Shown piece by piece: positions 34,664 to 43,443 of a DNA stretch of 64,000 bases (its first letter is position 1; each line of letters begins with the position of its first letter). A program made the translations under genes and the position numbers. The stretch is from assembly GCF_002564465.1 (NCBI RefSeq), contig NZ_NUUX01000015.1:264494-328493 (forward strand), read 5' to 3'. Under the pieces are notes generated by a model that worked only from the letters and a program-made list of their open reading frames with translations, was not told the DNA's origin and ran no database searches. The stretch comes from Bacillus sp. AFS088145 (GTDB lineage Bacteria; Bacillota; Bacilli; Bacillales; Bacillaceae_G).

Positions 34664-35680
34664 TTACTTTTTGCCTTGAACATACTCAGCATCAAATAAA
34701 AAAAGTTTAAATAAGAACAATAGCGATGGAACTAACAGTAGTAATCCTAAGACAAATACAGTTACTAGCATGGTACCGGATGTTTGATTGGTGTATCCAT
34801 TGTATATCGTAATATATGGATCTAATATATATGGTAAGTGCGCTGCTCCATACCCGAAAAAAGCAAAGAAGAATTGGAGCATAACAAATATAAAGGCTGT
34901 TCCGTAATTTCGTTTTAGTAAAATTAATGATGATGCGATTAAAAAACAGACTAACGATAATAAAAACATCCACCAATAATGATTAACTATATTTTCATAA
35001 AATCTAACATTATTATCTCTTAATCCTACAAATATAAGAAAGCTTGATAGGATCGTTGGAACGGTCCAAAATAAAGCATATTGTCTTAATATTGCTAACG
35101 CACTTTCATCTTTTGCTTTACTTGCGTAATAGGTTAAAAATGTTGCACTAATATATAAGACTGAAATGATTGCAATGATTACAACACTCCAAGAGTAGAT
35201 ACTTGTTAATAAGTTTTTAGCTAAAAATTGAACGACTCCATTTTTTTCAACTATATACCCTCCTCCGGAAATGGTCAGAACTGTACAAAGTGAAGCTGGA
35301 ATCAATAGGCCAGTCGCTCCATATAAGAATAAATAAACTTTGTTTTCCTTGGATCCATAATTAGAAAAGGCATAAAACGAGCCTCTAATTGCCAATAGGA
35401 CTAGCGAAATACTTCCTGGGATTAAAAGGGCCGTTCCATAGTAAAATGCAACACTTGGAAAGAAACCTATAATGCCAACAAAGAAAAATACAAAAAATAC
35501 ATTCGTTATCTCCCAAACAGGTGATAAATATCTACTAATCAAATTATTTATTAAGTGATCCTTTTTTGTTACTTTTCCAAAATAAGCAAAGAATCCAGCA
35601 CCGAAGTCAATTGATGCAATAATGATATATCCATATAGAAATATCCATAAAACGATTATTCCTAATAACTCAATATTCAA
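34664..35680 (-). CDS. ythB: Cytochrome bd-type oxidase subunit II (CydB/YthB)
   Basis: A 338-residue membrane protein with about nine spans. The subunit II signature is GYIIIASIDFGAGFF near residue 17 and SPVWEITNVFFVFFFVG near 52. With subunit I it oxidises menaquinol and reduces oxygen to water without pumping protons, allowing respiration at low oxygen. It resembles the ythAB pair of B. subtilis more than the cydABCD operon, since no CydCD transporter genes follow. Downstream is the 32-residue gene. Confidence 0.88.
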   Translation of the reverse strand: MNIELLGIIVLWIFLYGYIIIASIDFGAGFFAYFGKVTKKDHLINNLISRYLSPVWEITNVFFVFFFVGIIGFFPSVAFYYGTALLIPGSISLVLLAIRGSFYAFSNYGSKENKVYLFLYGATGLLIPASLCTVLTISGGGYIVEKNGVVQFLAKNLLTSIYSWSVVIIAIISVLYISATFLTYYASKAKDESALAILRQYALFWTVPTILSSFLIFVGLRDNNVRFYENIVNHYWWMFLLSLVCFLIASSLILLKRNYGTAFIFVMLQFFFAFFGYGAAHLPYILDPYITIYNGYTNQTSGTMLVTVFVLGLLLLVPSLLFLFKLFLFDAEYVQGKK

Positions 35681-35795
35681 TGTTCACCCTCCTATTCATT
35701 GGCTTTGTCTCAAATTCCAATACTACTCTTTCAAGCTACAACATTTACTTATTCGTAACTTACCGAGAGTTTTTTGATTGAATTTTTAACAGAGC

Positions 35796-37127
35796 CTATT
35801 TTTTTAAACGATATTGAAGTTCATCTTCGGGTGGATTATGAATGAACATTTTTCGAATAACGATTGTACAAAAGACTCCTAAAAATACATACAATACAAA
35901 AAATAACCAAAACATACCGCCTAGTCCTTTGGCAGTTGTGGCTCCCTCTGAAACCTTCATATATCCTCTTAATATCCATGGTTGGCGGCCAATTTCGGCA
36001 ATCATCCATCCAAGTTCGATATTAATCATCGCTAATGGGCCAGTCAGCGCTAGTCCACGTAAAAGCCATTTATTATGCATCCAATTTTTCTTCTTAATAG
36101 AAAACACAACAAATATGAAGGTCATCGATATAATTAAGCCTACAAATGTCATCTTAATATCAAATAAATAATGTATGAACAAAGGTGGTGTCTCATCTTT
36201 TGGAAATTCATTTAATCCAGTTACTGGTGCATTAAAATCTGAGAAAGATAAAAAGCTTAGCAGTTTAGGAATTCGAATTTCATATTTCACTTCATGTGTT
36301 TTATCATCTAGCGTTCCGAATAAGACAAAATCTGCCCCTCTTTCTGTCTCAAAATGCCATTCAATTGCGGCTAGTTTTTCGGGTTGATATTTAGCAAGGA
36401 ATTTTGCTGAAACATCTCCTGTGACACCTGTTAAAACGGCAAAAATTAATCCTAGTGTTGCTGCTAATCGAAGCCCTTTTCGTGTGTACTCCGTATTCTT
36501 TCCTCTTAATAATTGAATTGCAGCGATCGACGTTAATATAAGAGCGGATGCAACATATGCAGTAACAATTACATGTAAAGTTTTAGAAGGAGCAGCTGGA
36601 TTAAACATTGCAGCGATTGGATCGACGGTTTTAATTACTCCATTTTTCAAAGTAAAACCTTGTGGAGTATTCATGAACGCGTTTACTGTAGTGATAAAAA
36701 ATGCTGACAAAGTTGAACCTAATATAACAGGTAAAATGATTAACCAATGATAAATAGGTTTTTTAAATCGGTCCCAAGTATATAAATAGATCCCAAGGAA
36801 TATCGCTTCAAAAAAGAAAGCGAATGTTTCCATAAACAATGGGAAACTAATTGCTTGACCCGCGATTCGCATAAAGCTCGGCCATAATAAAGATAGTTGT
36901 AGACCAATACAAGTACCAGTCACCACTCCAACTGCAACGGTAATTGTGTAACCTCTGGCCCACCTTCTTGCCATTAACGTGTAATGTGGATCCTTTTTTA
37001 AGATTCCTAACCCTTCTGCAATTGCGATCATTAAGGGTATTCCTACACCAATTGTTGCAAAAATAATGTGAAATACTAGTGTCATACTTGTTAGTAATCT
37101 ACTGAGTGTGACATTATCCAACTCCAT
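35796..37127 (-). CDS. ythA: Cytochrome bd-type oxidase subunit I (CydA/YthA)
   Basis: About 443 residues from ATG 37127, which follows GGGGGG; the longer frame to 37166 lacks a site. Heme ligands appear as the first-helix His (LVFHIIFATIGVG, about 20) and HVIVTAYVASAL (about 190). The conserved EIGRQPWI is near 388. The quinol-binding Q-loop is short, as in Gram-positive enzymes. It is the first gene of the oxidase operon, 115 bases before subunit II. No Rex-type operator was recognised upstream. Confidence 0.9.
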   Translation of the reverse strand: MELDNVTLSRLLTSMTLVFHIIFATIGVGIPLMIAIAEGLGILKKDPHYTLMARRWARGYTITVAVGVVTGTCIGLQLSLLWPSFMRIAGQAISFPLFMETFAFFFEAIFLGIYLYTWDRFKKPIYHWLIILPVILGSTLSAFFITTVNAFMNTPQGFTLKNGVIKTVDPIAAMFNPAAPSKTLHVIVTAYVASALILTSIAAIQLLRGKNTEYTRKGLRLAATLGLIFAVLTGVTGDVSAKFLAKYQPEKLAAIEWHFETERGADFVLFGTLDDKTHEVKYEIRIPKLLSFLSFSDFNAPVTGLNEFPKDETPPLFIHYLFDIKMTFVGLIISMTFIFVVFSIKKKNWMHNKWLLRGLALTGPLAMINIELGWMIAEIGRQPWILRGYMKVSEGATTAKGLGGMFWLFFVLYVFLGVFCTIVIRKMFIHNPPEDELQYRLKK

Positions 37128-37309
37128 CACGAAATCCCCCCTATAATGTAATATCTTATTGTCCAATGTAATTAATTATTCTAATCAAATGACCGATCAT
37201 GTTACGATTTTATGAACATAATCAGTAAAATTGCATTTTAATTTGTATCTATAAAAGTATGTTCCTATAACAATAAAGGTATACGGTATTTCTAAAGGGA
37301 AAACAAATA

Positions 37310-37334
37310 ACCACAAGGAATTCCCTTGTGGTTT
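37310..37334. terminator. Bidirectional terminator after the MATE gene
   Basis: ACCACAAGG (37310-37318) pairs with CCTTGTGGT (37324-37332), with T-rich flanks on both strands. Confidence 0.85.
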
Positions 37335-37354
37335 TATTTCTTATAAAGAATAAA

Positions 37355-38746
37355 TTAATTAACTAAACGGACTATACGTTTCTTTCTCCATGAAAATTTA
37401 TAATATAAAAAGTTCAATCCAAGTCCAACTATAAAAGCTGCCGGGTATCCGAACCAAATTCCTTTCATTCCAAGACTTGTGTAATGAGATAAAAAATAGG
37501 CTACAGGTACTTCAATACACCATATTACGAATATACTAATAAGCGTTGGCCACAGTACTGCTCCACTAGCTCGCATTGTAGACGATAAAATAAACGAATG
37601 TCCGAGTATTAAATATCCCCATAATGTAATCATCAATAAACTATTTGCTATTTGTACAGTACTATCATTCGTTAGAAATAAATTTAAAATAGGCTTTGAG
37701 AAAAAATAAGTGAGTAATACTACTATGCCACCTAGCACATAGTTAAGTAATAAGCCTATTTTAATAACTTGGTTTAATCGATCAACCTGATTTGCTCCTA
37801 TTGACTGAGCAGCAAAAATTGATACTGCGATTCCAATACAAATTGATGGCATTTGAACATAACTTACTAACTGATTTACAACCCCATAGGATGCAGTAGC
37901 CTCTGATCCATATTGATTAACAAAAGTAATAACGGCAATCTCAGAAATCGAAAGAAATACCATATTAATACTCGTTGGAATACCTAGTTTTAAAATTAGT
38001 TTTAAAAGTTCAGGATCCATCTTCAAATAGTTTCTTAACGAAGTATCAAGACGAAGTGGATGATTCGTTTTGTGTAAGTATATGAATAGAACTATACATG
38101 TCAAAATCGTTGAACCTACTGAGGCATAAGCTGCCCCATATATTCCTAGCTTCGGTATGCCTACCCATCCAAATACAAATGGTGGTAATAATGCAACATT
38201 TAAAACGGTACTTAATATAAGAAAATAAAACGGTGTTTTTGAATCCCCAATACCTCTCATTAGAGTTGTATATACCATATAGATAAATAGCACGGGAATC
38301 GACCAAAATAAAATGGAAGCATAATGTGTGCTTACATGAAGTATATTTTCAGGTGTTCCTATTAATCTCAATAGTTTTTCAATAAAAATATTGCCGATTA
38401 TCGCAAGCACTACTGAAAGAAAAAGAGTAAAAGTAAGAGTCGTTCCAACAATAGCTTTTACTCTTCCTTCAAGCTTTGCACCATGTGCCTGACCGATTAA
38501 AATTGAACTACCAGAGCCAATTCCAATAATAAATGATACTAAAAAGAAAAATATTGGAAAGAAAGCTGAAATTGCTGCTAAAGCATTTTCCCCTAACCAA
38601 TTCCCTACTATAATCATGCTAAAAACCTGACCAATAGACTGCATAATATTACTTAAAAGTAATGGAATTAGAAACATAATCATTGGACGTAATAAAGTAA
38701 ATTTTACTTGTTTTTGCTCCTGAGGATTAATCTCAGATGTAATCAA
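37355..38746 (-). CDS. MATE-family multidrug efflux transporter
   Basis: A 463-residue, 12-span transporter of the MATE family, with two similar halves. The N-terminal LPLLLSNIMQSIGQVFSMIIVGNWLG pattern (cited in part) and GIGSGSSILIGQAHGA (about 75) are family marks, and the second half repeats ISVSIFAAQSIGAN. It uses an ion gradient to expel drugs or metabolites. It begins at TTG 38746, overlapping the TGA of the GIY-YIG gene as TTGA, so the two are translationally coupled. AAGGGTGA precedes the start. The upstream regulator gene in the same operon suggests inducible efflux. Confidence 0.88.
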   Translation of the reverse strand: MITSEINPQEQKQVKFTLLRPMIMFLIPLLLSNIMQSIGQVFSMIIVGNWLGENALAAISAFFPIFFFLVSFIIGIGSGSSILIGQAHGAKLEGRVKAIVGTTLTFTLFLSVVLAIIGNIFIEKLLRLIGTPENILHVSTHYASILFWSIPVLFIYMVYTTLMRGIGDSKTPFYFLILSTVLNVALLPPFVFGWVGIPKLGIYGAAYASVGSTILTCIVLFIYLHKTNHPLRLDTSLRNYLKMDPELLKLILKLGIPTSINMVFLSISEIAVITFVNQYGSEATASYGVVNQLVSYVQMPSICIGIAVSIFAAQSIGANQVDRLNQVIKIGLLLNYVLGGIVVLLTYFFSKPILNLFLTNDSTVQIANSLLMITLWGYLILGHSFILSSTMRASGAVLWPTLISIFVIWCIEVPVAYFLSHYTSLGMKGIWFGYPAAFIVGLGLNFLYYKFSWRKKRIVRLVN

Positions 38747-39111
38747 GTCTGATCACCCTTACTATTGTATGTGTTATATCCTCTTTCACCAAAAGGTTGG
38801 AGTTTTTCTAACCATTTTTCCTCGAGTCTTTTTAGATCTCCCTTGATACCTAGTGGACTAATGTCTTCTTCCTTTAAAATTTCTAATTCCTCAAATACAA
38901 ATGACTCTTTTCCATATTCATTCCATTCTTGTTGAAGAGTTTTATTTGTACAAGACCCTGCCTCTAATTCAAATTTCTTTCCATTAATTGTTTTTAAATT
39001 TTTAGTACTTACTATGAATATTTTTTGATTTTTTATGTTTTTAATTTGATAAATACCTGCTTGAACTTTTGTTTCTTTATATTGCATTTTTAATTCTTTT
39101 TTTCTACTCAT
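38743..39111 (-). CDS. GIY-YIG nuclease-family protein
   Basis: About 122 residues from ATG 39111 (AAAGGG eight bases upstream). AGIYQIKNIKNQKIFIVST (residues about 19-37) is a divergent GIY-YIG core in which the second YIG is replaced by IVS, and the catalytic Arg and Glu are not clearly present. LQQEWNEYGKESFVFEELEIL and EEKWLEKLQPFGERGYNT match the rest of the fold. A nuclease role is doubtful given the altered core. It lies between a DUF2087 regulator and a MATE gene in one operon. Confidence 0.75.
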   Translation of the reverse strand: MSRKKELKMQYKETKVQAGIYQIKNIKNQKIFIVSTKNLKTINGKKFELEAGSCTNKTLQQEWNEYGKESFVFEELEILKEEDISPLGIKGDLKRLEEKWLEKLQPFGERGYNTYNSKGDQT

Positions 39112-39130
39112 TTTTAACACCCTTTCTCTT

Positions 39131-39886
39131 CTAAGCTTTTAACCAATAACTACTGCCATCCGACTTTCGATCAATAAAGCCATATTCAATTAAGTATCTT
39201 CTTAACACGACATAATCAGGATAAATAGCTGTCAGTACTTCATTTATCTCTTTTTCTGTATATTTCTTAATTGGTGAAAATCTTTTAACGATTTCTCTTA
39301 GAACAACAAGCTTTTGTTTTTCCTTTAATGGAAATTTTTTCAGTGGTCCATCTATGCCTTCCGGAAAGTATTTTTTTAAGGTTTTTTCCATTTCATCTTC
39401 CGTAATGTTATAACGCTCATCGACCATTTTTGCTGTTTTATGAAGTGGTAAAAAACTTGGCGCATGCTGATCTTTTTCTTTTAAAAGCTCCATCATGACA
39501 AGAAATAATTTTGCTTGTCTTTCTTTTTCCTTTAAAACAAAGCGATGATTCCTGATCGTAGAAGCGCTACCGATACCGGTTTCTTTTTGAATATCTGTAT
39601 CACTCTTCCCTTGATAAAAAAGACGTAAAAGATGGTTTTGATGTTCTGTTAATCCTGTTAGTTTTTTATCCAGTTGGATCAAATAATCGAAAACAGAGTC
39701 ATGACTTTGTTCTATATGAACTTTCATGTATTTTTCGGCTTCATATAAAATTCCTGAATCTTGATAAATAATTCCTTTTTCAACTTTTTTACTACAGAGT
39801 AAACATAAATAATGATTTTCCTCTTCGATATACCCTTGTTTTAATTCTTCTATATCGGCATTCCAAAAAACGTCTAAATTTTCCAC
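39131..39886 (-). CDS. DUF2087 domain transcriptional regulator
   Basis: A 251-residue protein. The N-terminal part has a CLLCSKK zinc-ribbon-like Cys pair (residues 28-31) and a later EQSH. A central LuxR/sigma-type helix-turn-helix appears as LTEHQNHLLRLFYQGKSDTDIQKETGIG (cited in part; about 80-107). The C-terminal DUF2087 domain (about 165-250) shows FPLKEKQKLVVL, YTEKEINEVL, DYVVLRRYLIEYGFIDR and YWLKA. Such proteins act as DNA-binding regulators in Bacillaceae. It leads an operon with the GIY-YIG and MATE genes. Confidence 0.8.
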   Translation of the reverse strand: MENLDVFWNADIEELKQGYIEEENHYLCLLCSKKVEKGIIYQDSGILYEAEKYMKVHIEQSHDSVFDYLIQLDKKLTGLTEHQNHLLRLFYQGKSDTDIQKETGIGSASTIRNHRFVLKEKERQAKLFLVMMELLKEKDQHAPSFLPLHKTAKMVDERYNITEDEMEKTLKKYFPEGIDGPLKKFPLKEKQKLVVLREIVKRFSPIKKYTEKEINEVLTAIYPDYVVLRRYLIEYGFIDRKSDGSSYWLKA

Positions 39887-40458
39887 TTAACAAACACAAC
39901 CCTTTTTTGTTTATTATTAACCAAACAGATTCTTAAAATGTTTATTTATTTACAAACATAATATGTTATTGTTTACAAAATGTCAATTTTACTTTTTTAT
40001 AACAGGTTGTTTTATTCATTCTTATTTATAGAAAGGATGCCTCAAAAGACCTCTTAAAATGTTGGAACTCTTAATTTACACAAAAAAAGCGTCTCAAAGG
40101 TACTTTTTTCCTAATGAGATGCCATTTCAATCGATTAAAAATTTTTAAATGGTACTTTCTATACTTTTCAACTTAATTCTCTTGTTCCAAAGGGACTAAT
40201 TTCAAATCTTCAATTGACAATTTCTTACAGTACTTTACAATTAAATTGTAAGGTAAATTTAATATTCGACATATTTTAAAGTATTTAAAAAACCTGTTCT
40301 CAATAGGGAAAATCTTTACATATTATTTTCCTTATAGACTAATATATTTAAAGAAAAACAGTAGAAAAAAGTATGACAAAAGATATAATTTTAGGTCAGT
40401 CTTTACTGTCTATGAATAAACGAAAATTAATGCTTTCTTTACAAGATAGGAGGAAGTT
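39887..40458. other. 570-base spacer with an orphan reverse-strand terminator
   Basis: The spacer holds the divergent promoters of the DUF2087 and deacetylase genes. Near 40082-40122 a hairpin, GCGTCTCA (40089-40096) with TGAGATGC (40115-40122), is followed on the reverse strand by seven Ts. It looks like a complete terminator, yet no reverse-strand gene lies upstream of it. It could end a small RNA or be a relic. The phrases GATGCCTCAAAAGAC and GCGTCTCAAAGGTAC nearby are similar to each other. Confidence 0.45.
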
Positions 40459-41757
40459 ATGTCAATTAACAATGAAAAACATATTGAGCTTTTATCAATC
40501 GAACAAAAATTCGATAAATCCTTTTTGCATATAAAACTATTATTTAATCAAGAAATAGAACTTCATTGGGAAATTGACAACGAAACGGCCAATCTTATGA
40601 AATCAAAAATTATTTTTGATGAAAACTATAAGTTTAGCCTTTCTTTATGTAGTACTTGGGATGAGGATAAAGACCAGTTTACTAGTTTTGTAACTAAAGC
40701 AAACAATAATGAGAGTGAAAAAATCTACTTTACTTGTTCAGAAGAGTTTCATCTTCAACTTCACTCCATAAAAAATATGAAGGATCTTAGGATTTTAATT
40801 GATCTACCTTATTTATCAATTAGTCGATCCAGTTCAAAAAAAGAAAAGAGTATTTCGAAACGATATAAACTTTATGGTTGGCTTACTGTTGCTGCTATTA
40901 GTATTCTATCGATTAGTTTAATAGCTTATAAGAGTCAAACTTGTAAATCAGAATCTTTATTTTGCGGAAAAAAACCAGCAAAAGCTGAAAGTGTTTCAAA
41001 GGCACAAAATATAAAATCTCCAAAGAAACCAATTAAAACAAATCAGGATAAACAGGATCCAAAGAAAACTGATATTAAAAACGTTTCTCAACCGAATGTG
41101 CACACAAATGAGCCGGATGTTAGATATGCAATAAAGCAAGAACCAATCAATAAACCTGTCCAATCAATCTATCCGACTGTAAAATTAAACAATGTAGTTA
41201 ACTATAGTATCCCACCAGGTAGCGTAGCCCTTACTTTTGATGATGGTCCCTCGAAATATTCAAAGGAAATTGTAAATGTTTTAAAAAAATACAAAGTTGG
41301 CGGTACTTTTTTCTACATCGGAGATAACGTTCAAAGATATCCTGATTGTGTACAATACGCATATTCTAACGGTTACTCAGTTGGAAGCCACTCCATGCAC
41401 CACAATGACTACTTAAAACTATCTTATAAAAATCAAGAAGATGATCTGGTTAGAACAAGTAACTTAATAACAAATATTACAAAGCAAGACACAACTCTCT
41501 TCAGACCACCATACGGTGCAAAAAACCAAGCAACTATTGAATTAATGCAAAAACATCAATTTAAAATGGTTTTATGGGATAAAGATACTGAAGATTGGAA
41601 GAACCGCAATACAAATACAATTATAAATTACGTTAAAAGCCACACTGAATCTGGAAGTATCATTCTACTTCACGAAACTAAACCTTCTTTAGATGCTTTA
41701 CCACAAATTATTGACTATCTTCAATCAAAAAATTTAAAAATTGTTAGTTTAAATTAA
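40459..41757 (+). CDS. Membrane-anchored polysaccharide deacetylase (NodB domain)
   Basis: A 432-residue type II membrane protein. Residues 1-130 form a beta-rich cytoplasmic domain I do not recognise. A span follows (LYGWLTVAAISILSISLIAY, about 137-156), then a Lys/Pro/Asn-rich linker to about 235, then the NodB catalytic domain. Active-site motifs are TFDDGPS (about 262-268, the catalytic and metal Asp), SHSMHHNDY (metal His pair), RPPYGA and ILLHE. These enzymes remove acetyl groups from peptidoglycan or chitin-like sugars outside the cell. GGAGG precedes the ATG. De-N-acetylation gives lysozyme resistance, matching the nearby SigV/OatA operon, but co-regulation is not shown. Confidence 0.88.
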   Translation: MSINNEKHIELLSIEQKFDKSFLHIKLLFNQEIELHWEIDNETANLMKSKIIFDENYKFSLSLCSTWDEDKDQFTSFVTKANNNESEKIYFTCSEEFHLQLHSIKNMKDLRILIDLPYLSISRSSSKKEKSISKRYKLYGWLTVAAISILSISLIAYKSQTCKSESLFCGKKPAKAESVSKAQNIKSPKKPIKTNQDKQDPKKTDIKNVSQPNVHTNEPDVRYAIKQEPINKPVQSIYPTVKLNNVVNYSIPPGSVALTFDDGPSKYSKEIVNVLKKYKVGGTFFYIGDNVQRYPDCVQYAYSNGYSVGSHSMHHNDYLKLSYKNQEDDLVRTSNLITNITKQDTTLFRPPYGAKNQATIELMQKHQFKMVLWDKDTEDWKNRNTNTIINYVKSHTESGSIILLHETKPSLDALPQIIDYLQSKNLKIVSLN

Positions 41758-41793
41758 AAAAGTAGTCGCTATTAGCTTAGCGACTACTTTTTT
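41756..41793. terminator. Bidirectional terminator
   Basis: AAAAAAGTAGTCGCTA (41756-41771) pairs with TAGCGACTACTTTTTT (41778-41793). Confidence 0.93.
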
Positions 41794-41877
41794 ATTCAAA
41801 CGTTTGTTTAAACTTTCAAATCCTTACTATGTGAAAAAGTAGAAAGCTATTCGATTCTCTATTTTTCAAGTCATTAT

Positions 41878-42441
41878 TTATGAATAATACCTTTCATTCG
41901 TTAACTCAAAAATGCATGAATGTATGTCTTCTTCATCCGTCGATTTCTTATTTACCAGGCCTTTATTAATAAATTTATTTCTCTCTAAAATTTGGATTGA
42001 TTTTTGATTATTTGACTGAACAATGCCTTCAATGACTTGTAATTCTAGCGTACTAAATCCATATGCTAACACTGCTTTTAATGCCTCTTGCATGATTCCT
42101 TTTCCTTGAAGCTCTGGTGAAAGTTCATATCCAACTTCCCCTTTCGATTGCTCGACCGAAAAATTCCACAAGCAAATTGTACCGATTAATTGATCACTTT
42201 CTTTAAGAGTAATTGCCCAAAGAACCCAATCATTATTTTCAATTCCTTCATTAATCATCATTATATATTGAAGTGCTTCAACAACTTCTTTTGCAATCAG
42301 TCTGTTTATATATTGAGACACCTTTTTATTTGATCGTAAAGCAAATATTTCATTTTGATCTTCATTATTCATTTGTCTTAAAACTAATCGATCCGTGACT
42401 ATTTTTGGAAATGGGTCAAAATTATAGTGCTCTTTAATCAT
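41878..42441 (-). CDS. GNAT acetyltransferase, RimJ/RimL-like
   Basis: A 187-residue acetyltransferase. It opens with the RimL-type TDRLVLRQMN segment, has GTICLWNF and GEVGYELSPELQGKGIMQEAL (cited in part), the acetyl-CoA motif with the Q/R-x2-G-x-G/A turn, and ends with NQKSIQILERNKFINKG. Such enzymes acetylate ribosomal-protein N-termini or small molecules; the target here is unknown. GGAGG lies close to the ATG. Confidence 0.87.
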   Translation of the reverse strand: MIKEHYNFDPFPKIVTDRLVLRQMNNEDQNEIFALRSNKKVSQYINRLIAKEVVEALQYIMMINEGIENNDWVLWAITLKESDQLIGTICLWNFSVEQSKGEVGYELSPELQGKGIMQEALKAVLAYGFSTLELQVIEGIVQSNNQKSIQILERNKFINKGLVNKKSTDEEDIHSCIFELTNERYYS

Positions 42442-42850
42442 ATATCCTCCAACTTAATTAGTAAGATTAGTACAGTTTGCAGACTCTTATTCCTATTATC
42501 TATAATCTCAATATGTAAATAAATAGCTATGATAAAAAAGCTCATCTAAAAATAATGAATCCGAGTGTAGACAAAGTCCTAAAACTTGTTTTTCAGACCG
42601 ATGGCAAATTCAAATAGAACAACTATAAAAGAGCAAGATTTTAGATTCTTGCTTTTTTTGTTTTGGCTCTTTTTATACTTTAAAAAGCCAGTTGATTGGG
42701 ACAGAAGCACTCCTTAGCTCTTTTTTTAATTAATTGTCTATCGTTTGTTTACGAATTGGTATGCCATCTGTATACTACTAATTTAGGCCAAATTACCATT
42801 AAACAGGTAGGTTAATTTTTAGTAAAAATTTCCTAAAATATTTTTTACTT
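42442..42850. other. Spacer holding a dispersed-repeat copy and an orphan terminator
   Basis: The 12-mer TAGACAAAGTCC (42568-42579) is followed by TTTCAGACCGATGGCAA (near 42589-42605) and then a forward terminator: AGCAAGA (42632-42638) with TCTTGCT (42647-42653) and a T-run. No forward gene precedes that terminator. The same two sequence blocks occur on the reverse strand near 26885-26919. Confidence 0.55.
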
Positions 42851-42854
42851 TTTA

Positions 42855-42882
42855 TAAAACTTTTTCGAATAGGTATACGTCT
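42855..42882 (+). promoter_or_regulatory. ECF (SigV-type) promoter of sigV-rsiV
   Basis: TAAAAC (42855-42860) is followed after 17 bases by CGTC (42878-42881). This matches the ECF pattern of a -35 AAC motif and -10 CGTC, and lies about 50 bases before the sigma-factor gene, consistent with autoregulation. Confidence 0.65.
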
Positions 42883-42933
42883 TTTATAATGTGTACCTTC
42901 TCAGATACGTATCTCAAAAAAGGAGCTCTTTAA

Positions 42934-43419
42934 ATGAAGGGGAAATCTAACTTAGAAAAGGAACTTGTAGATTTTATTATTAATAATAAAGATGATTTTT
43001 ATCGGTTAGCTTATAGCTACGTTAAAAATTCAGAAGATGCGGTGGATATATTACAAGATTCTATTCATAAAGCCATTTCCTCAAAAGATAAATTAAAAAA
43101 TGAACAATCTTTAAAAAGTTGGTTTTATAGAATTGTAGTAAATACATCATTAGATTTTTTAAGAAAACAAAAAAAAGTAACTGTAATGGATGAAGAAACG
43201 ATTGAGTTATATTCTTCAGGACAGGACGATAATTATACGGATATTGATTTAGAAAGATCATTAGAATCTTTACCAACTAAATATCGGGCTGTAATTGTCC
43301 TCAGGTATTTCGAAGACTTAAAGATTGAAGAAGTTGCTGAAATTTTACAAGAGAGTCCAAATACAATAAAAACTCGTTTATATAAAGCTTTAGAAATACT
43401 CCGGATTAAAATGAAATGA
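42934..43419 (+). CDS. sigV: ECF sigma factor SigV
   Basis: A 161-residue ECF sigma factor. Region 2 (about 14-80) includes DDFYRLAYSYVKNSEDAVDILQDS-type residues (cited in part) and LKSWFYRIVVNTSLDFLR. Region 4 (about 105-158) includes LPTKYRAVIVLRYFEDLKIEE and ESPNTIKTRLYKALE. Identification as SigV rests on the following rsiV-like and oatA-like genes, an order typical of the lysozyme-response operon in B. subtilis. AAAGGAG precedes the ATG. Confidence 0.87.
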   Translation: MKGKSNLEKELVDFIINNKDDFYRLAYSYVKNSEDAVDILQDSIHKAISSKDKLKNEQSLKSWFYRIVVNTSLDFLRKQKKVTVMDEETIELYSSGQDDNYTDIDLERSLESLPTKYRAVIVLRYFEDLKIEEVAEILQESPNTIKTRLYKALEILRIKMK

Positions 43420-43443
43420 ATTTATTTTTGGGAGGCCAATTAG

